Positions 14,725 through 16,429 of a DNA stretch of 16,429 nucleotides are shown one piece after another (the stretch's first letter is position 1; every line of letters begins with the position of its first letter). Location: assembly GCA_030612095.1 (NCBI GenBank), contig JAUWOO010000021.1, positions 1 to 16,429 on the forward strand. The letters are read 5' to 3'. The position numbers and the translations under genes were made by a program. Below the pieces are notes generated by a model. The model was given only the letters and a program-made list of their open reading frames with translations. It had not been told where the DNA came from and searched no databases. This DNA is from Thermoplasmatota archaeon. GTDB lineage: Archaea; Thermoplasmatota; E2; DHVEG-1.

Positions 14725-16242
14725 CTATTTTTTCTTTTGTAAATCTGTTTTTTCTTCTTCGCTCTTTTTCTTTTCCGTTTCTGTGGGCGGCGCATTTTCG
14801 ATGTAGATATATCCAGTCTTAAAGAGAGCAAAAATGATTACGGCAACCACAATGACTATTGACAGTAGTATTACTATCGGCCATGGAAATTCATCTGACG
14901 GTTCCTCTGATTCATATGGTACTGTTTCTCCACTTTGTGGGTCATAGGTATAATCCCATTCTCCATCTCCGTTAGCATCTATCTTGTATTTACCATCTTC
15001 CAGTCCTATTGCTGTACCGAATCCACTAGCTGAATTGTAGAATGTATCATATGTTCCGTCACCATCAGTGTCAACAATATATCCATTTTCTATACCCGTT
15101 AGTTTTACATCTGAAGCATCTTTTGGATCTGATCCTAGCTCCTTTTCAGTCTCATCATCGATACCGTCCTTATCTGAATCAAGAAGTATAGTTGCTGTGG
15201 TTGTAGCATTATCCGTTAAACCATCATTATCTGTAACAGTAAGGTTTATGGTGAACACTCCTGCAGCAGTGAAGCTATGAGTAGGTTTGACACCAGATGC
15301 TGTTTTTCCATCACCGAAATCCCAGGAGTAGCTAACAATAGTTCCATCGGGATCATAACTATTATATCCATCGAAGATGATACTTTGGAATGTTAATCCA
15401 TTGTATGGCCCATTGACATTTGCCACAGGTGAAGACTTCTCTTCCCCGCTTATTGTTGCAGTGGTTGTATTAGTAGCAGTTGCACCACCATCGTCTTTGA
15501 CCTCAAGTTTGAGGATATAGGTCCCTGCTGATGAGTAGGAATGTGTTGTTGTTGGAGTTGTCAACCAATCTGTATCGTATGTTCCATCATTGTCAAAATC
15601 CCATCTGTATCCTGTGATTGTACCATCCGAATCAGAGCTCTCCGATCCATCAAAAGTTATTAGTTGGTACACAGAGCCCTCATAAGGTCCACCTGCATTG
15701 GCTAATGGGTTTTGATTCGTTGAAGAAGGTGGTTGATACGGTGGTGTAGGTGATTCTGCCGATTTTATTAAAATAGATGTGTCATAAGTGGTATCCAACA
15801 CATTTGGTCCTCTAGAATATGCTTTTGCTCCTGTCAGTCTGATATCACACGTACCTGCTTGTACTGCAGTGAAGCTTACGTTAAACATTGTAGTGTTAGT
15901 TGTTGATACTGTTGTATTTATGAATGCTTGAATTCCTGTTATTTTTCCAGCATTATTGTCTATGGTCCCATTATCGTAAAACTCCCGCCAATAAGGATCG
16001 ATTGACACAGAATCTGCATATGCATTGTTAAACCTAAGCTGACCAACCCACCACGAATCTACAGTTTCATTAGAATTTAACCATACAGTGACATTAAAAG
16101 TGTCGCCGACTATCACCTCTTCTGATGATGTATAGCACCCCATCTTGGTGTTGCCAGCTGCCGAAACTGGGAATGAAATGATAAACGTTAAAGAGGTTAT
16201 AAGCATTAAACCAATGAGAATTTCAACAGATATTTTTTTCGT
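14725..16242 (-). CDS. Membrane-anchored surface protein: cohesin-like domain, two PKD domains, calcium-type repeats
   Basis: Numbered from the first ATG (16206; 493 residues): signal peptide core 1-18; a beta-rich domain about 20-148 (VGDTFNVTVWLNSNETV near its start) that resembles a cohesin; a Pro/Ser linker; PKD1 about 166-253 (YRWDFDNDG); PKD2 about 258-341 (YSWDFGDG); a thrombospondin type-3-like repeat DSDKDGIDDETEKELGSDP (343-361); two DGDG-type repeats (379-384 and 410-416); a transmembrane helix about 441-463; and a Lys/Glu-rich tail. This gives an extracellular protein anchored at its C-terminus. The start is unusual. A perfect GAGGTGA Shine-Dalgarno sequence (16247-16253) points four bases on to ACG at 16240-16242, and that frame gives a better signal peptide (KKISVEILIGLM before the ATG). 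I place the start there; 16206 is the conservative choice. The dockerin gene ends just upstream. Confidence 0.8.
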   Translation of the reverse strand, partial: TKKISVEILIGLMLITSLTFIISFPVSAAGNTKMGCYTSSEEVIVGDTFNVTVWLNSNETVDSWWVGQLRFNNAYADSVSIDPYWREFYDNGTIDNNAGKITGIQAFINTTVSTTNTTMFNVSFTAVQAGTCDIRLTGAKAYSRGPNVLDTTYDTSILIKSAESPTPPYQPPSSTNQNPLANAGGPYEGSVYQLITFDGSESSDSDGTITGYRWDFDNDGTYDTDWLTTPTTTHSYSSAGTYILKLEVKDDGGATATNTTTATISGEEKSSPVANVNGPYNGLTFQSIIFDGYNSYDPDGTIVSYSWDFGDGKTASGVKPTHSFTAAGVFTINLTVTDNDGLTDNATTTATILLDSDKDGIDDETEKELGSDPKDASDVKLTGIENGYIVDTDGDGTYDTFYNSASGFGTAIGLEDGKYKIDANGDGEWDYTYDPQSGETVPYESEEPSDEFPWPIVILLSIVIVVAVIIFALFKTGYIYIENAPPTETEKKKSEEEKTDLQKKK

Positions 16243-16246
16243 TTTT

Positions 16247-16253
16247 TCACCTC
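16247..16253 (-). promoter_or_regulatory. Shine-Dalgarno sequence overlapping the upstream stop codon
   Basis: GAGGTGA on the minus strand matches the 16S anti-SD consensus. It overlaps the TGA of the dockerin gene (16252-16254) and sits four bases before an ACG triplet in frame with the PKD protein. No ATG, GTG or TTG in that frame lies within a workable distance; the first ATG is 40 bases away. Confidence 0.65.
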
Positions 16254-16429
16254 ACGTTCTGTTATTCCAAATATAAGATAAATCCTGGACGACTATGGTC
16301 CCATCATTATTCACATCATACAAACCATCATATGGTTTTGAACCAGTACAATATCCCCAAGTATAACTTAAATCTTGTACATTTACAACTCCATTATTAC
16401 TAACATCGTATCTTGAGCCTGTTGTGGTA
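16252..16429 (-). CDS. C-terminal end of a dockerin-bearing protein (cut by window edge)
   Basis: The last 58 codons of a gene entering from the right. They hold two calcium-binding dockerin repeats, YDVSNNGVVNVQDLSYTW and YDVNNDGTIVVQDLSYIW, 30 residues apart, each with the D-x-N/S-x-N/D-G-(5)-D pattern and the following helix residues. The protein ends NNRT just after the second repeat, the usual place for a C-terminal dockerin type I module. Dockerins bind cohesins. The next gene in the same direction encodes a cohesin-like domain and starts inside this gene's stop/SD overlap, so the two are co-transcribed. The catalytic or structural part of this protein is outside the window. Confidence 0.85.
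   Translation of the reverse strand, partial: TTTGSRYDVSNNGVVNVQDLSYTWGYCTGSKPYDGLYDVNNDGTIVVQDLSYIWNNRT

Noticed and set aside
1..16429. CRISPR array, insertion sequence or intact integrase
   Set aside because: No regular spaced direct repeats, transposase motifs or tyrosine recombinase motifs were seen; the decayed fragments around the tRNA could not be assigned to any mobile element.

Overview
The window is from an AT-rich archaeal genome, most likely a Thermoplasmatota lineage close to marine benthic group D. The archaeal assignment rests on an L7Ae N-terminus, RadB, archaeal-type PheT, KEOPS subunits Kae1 and Bud32, a tRNA without encoded CCA, and genes whose start codons lie 26-28 nt downstream of TATA boxes (leaderless or nearly so). 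The narrower placement is weaker: it rests on a secreted gingipain-like C25 protease next to PKD and dockerin surface proteins, and no phylogenetic marker here has been tested.

Layout. Positions 1-4635 are a minus-strand information-processing block: the start of L7Ae (partial), a radical SAM protein of unknown function in an operon with RadB, an Ncs6/TtuA-family tRNA thiolase, and PheT. PheT and glutamine synthetase (4812-6113, plus strand) are transcribed divergently from a 176-bp region holding two promoters and an inverted repeat. An ABC-2 export operon follows (6314-8223): an ATPase with an N-terminal zinc ribbon, then its permease, preceded by overlapping palindromes that look like an operator. 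Positions 8224-8922 are gene-poor, with an intact tRNA-Val(UAC) flanked by what look like decayed gene fragments. A secreted C25 protease follows (8923-11442); its stop codon sits inside a perfect hairpin followed by eight T residues. A small thioredoxin-fold protein (from 11698 or 11713) converges on a compact minus-strand operon kae1-bud32-rdgB (14200-12026) with overlapping reading frames. A 524-bp spacer contains a candidate 36-residue coiled-coil ORF with its own TATA box.

The right end (14725-16429, minus strand) is the most distinctive part. A gene ending in a dockerin runs in from beyond the window. It is followed immediately by a gene for a membrane-anchored surface protein with a cohesin-like domain, two PKD domains and calcium-binding-type aspartate repeats. 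Together they suggest a cohesin-dockerin surface assembly encoded as one transcription unit. The second gene has no canonical start codon where its Shine-Dalgarno sequence points; an ACG sits there instead.

Functionally the window combines core translation and tRNA modification (L7Ae, PheT, tRNA thiolation, KEOPS t6A synthesis), genome and nucleotide-pool maintenance (RadB, RdgB), nitrogen assimilation (GlnA), and a secretion and protein-degradation face (C25 protease, ABC-2 exporter, cohesin/dockerin proteins) that would fit a protein-degrading heterotroph.
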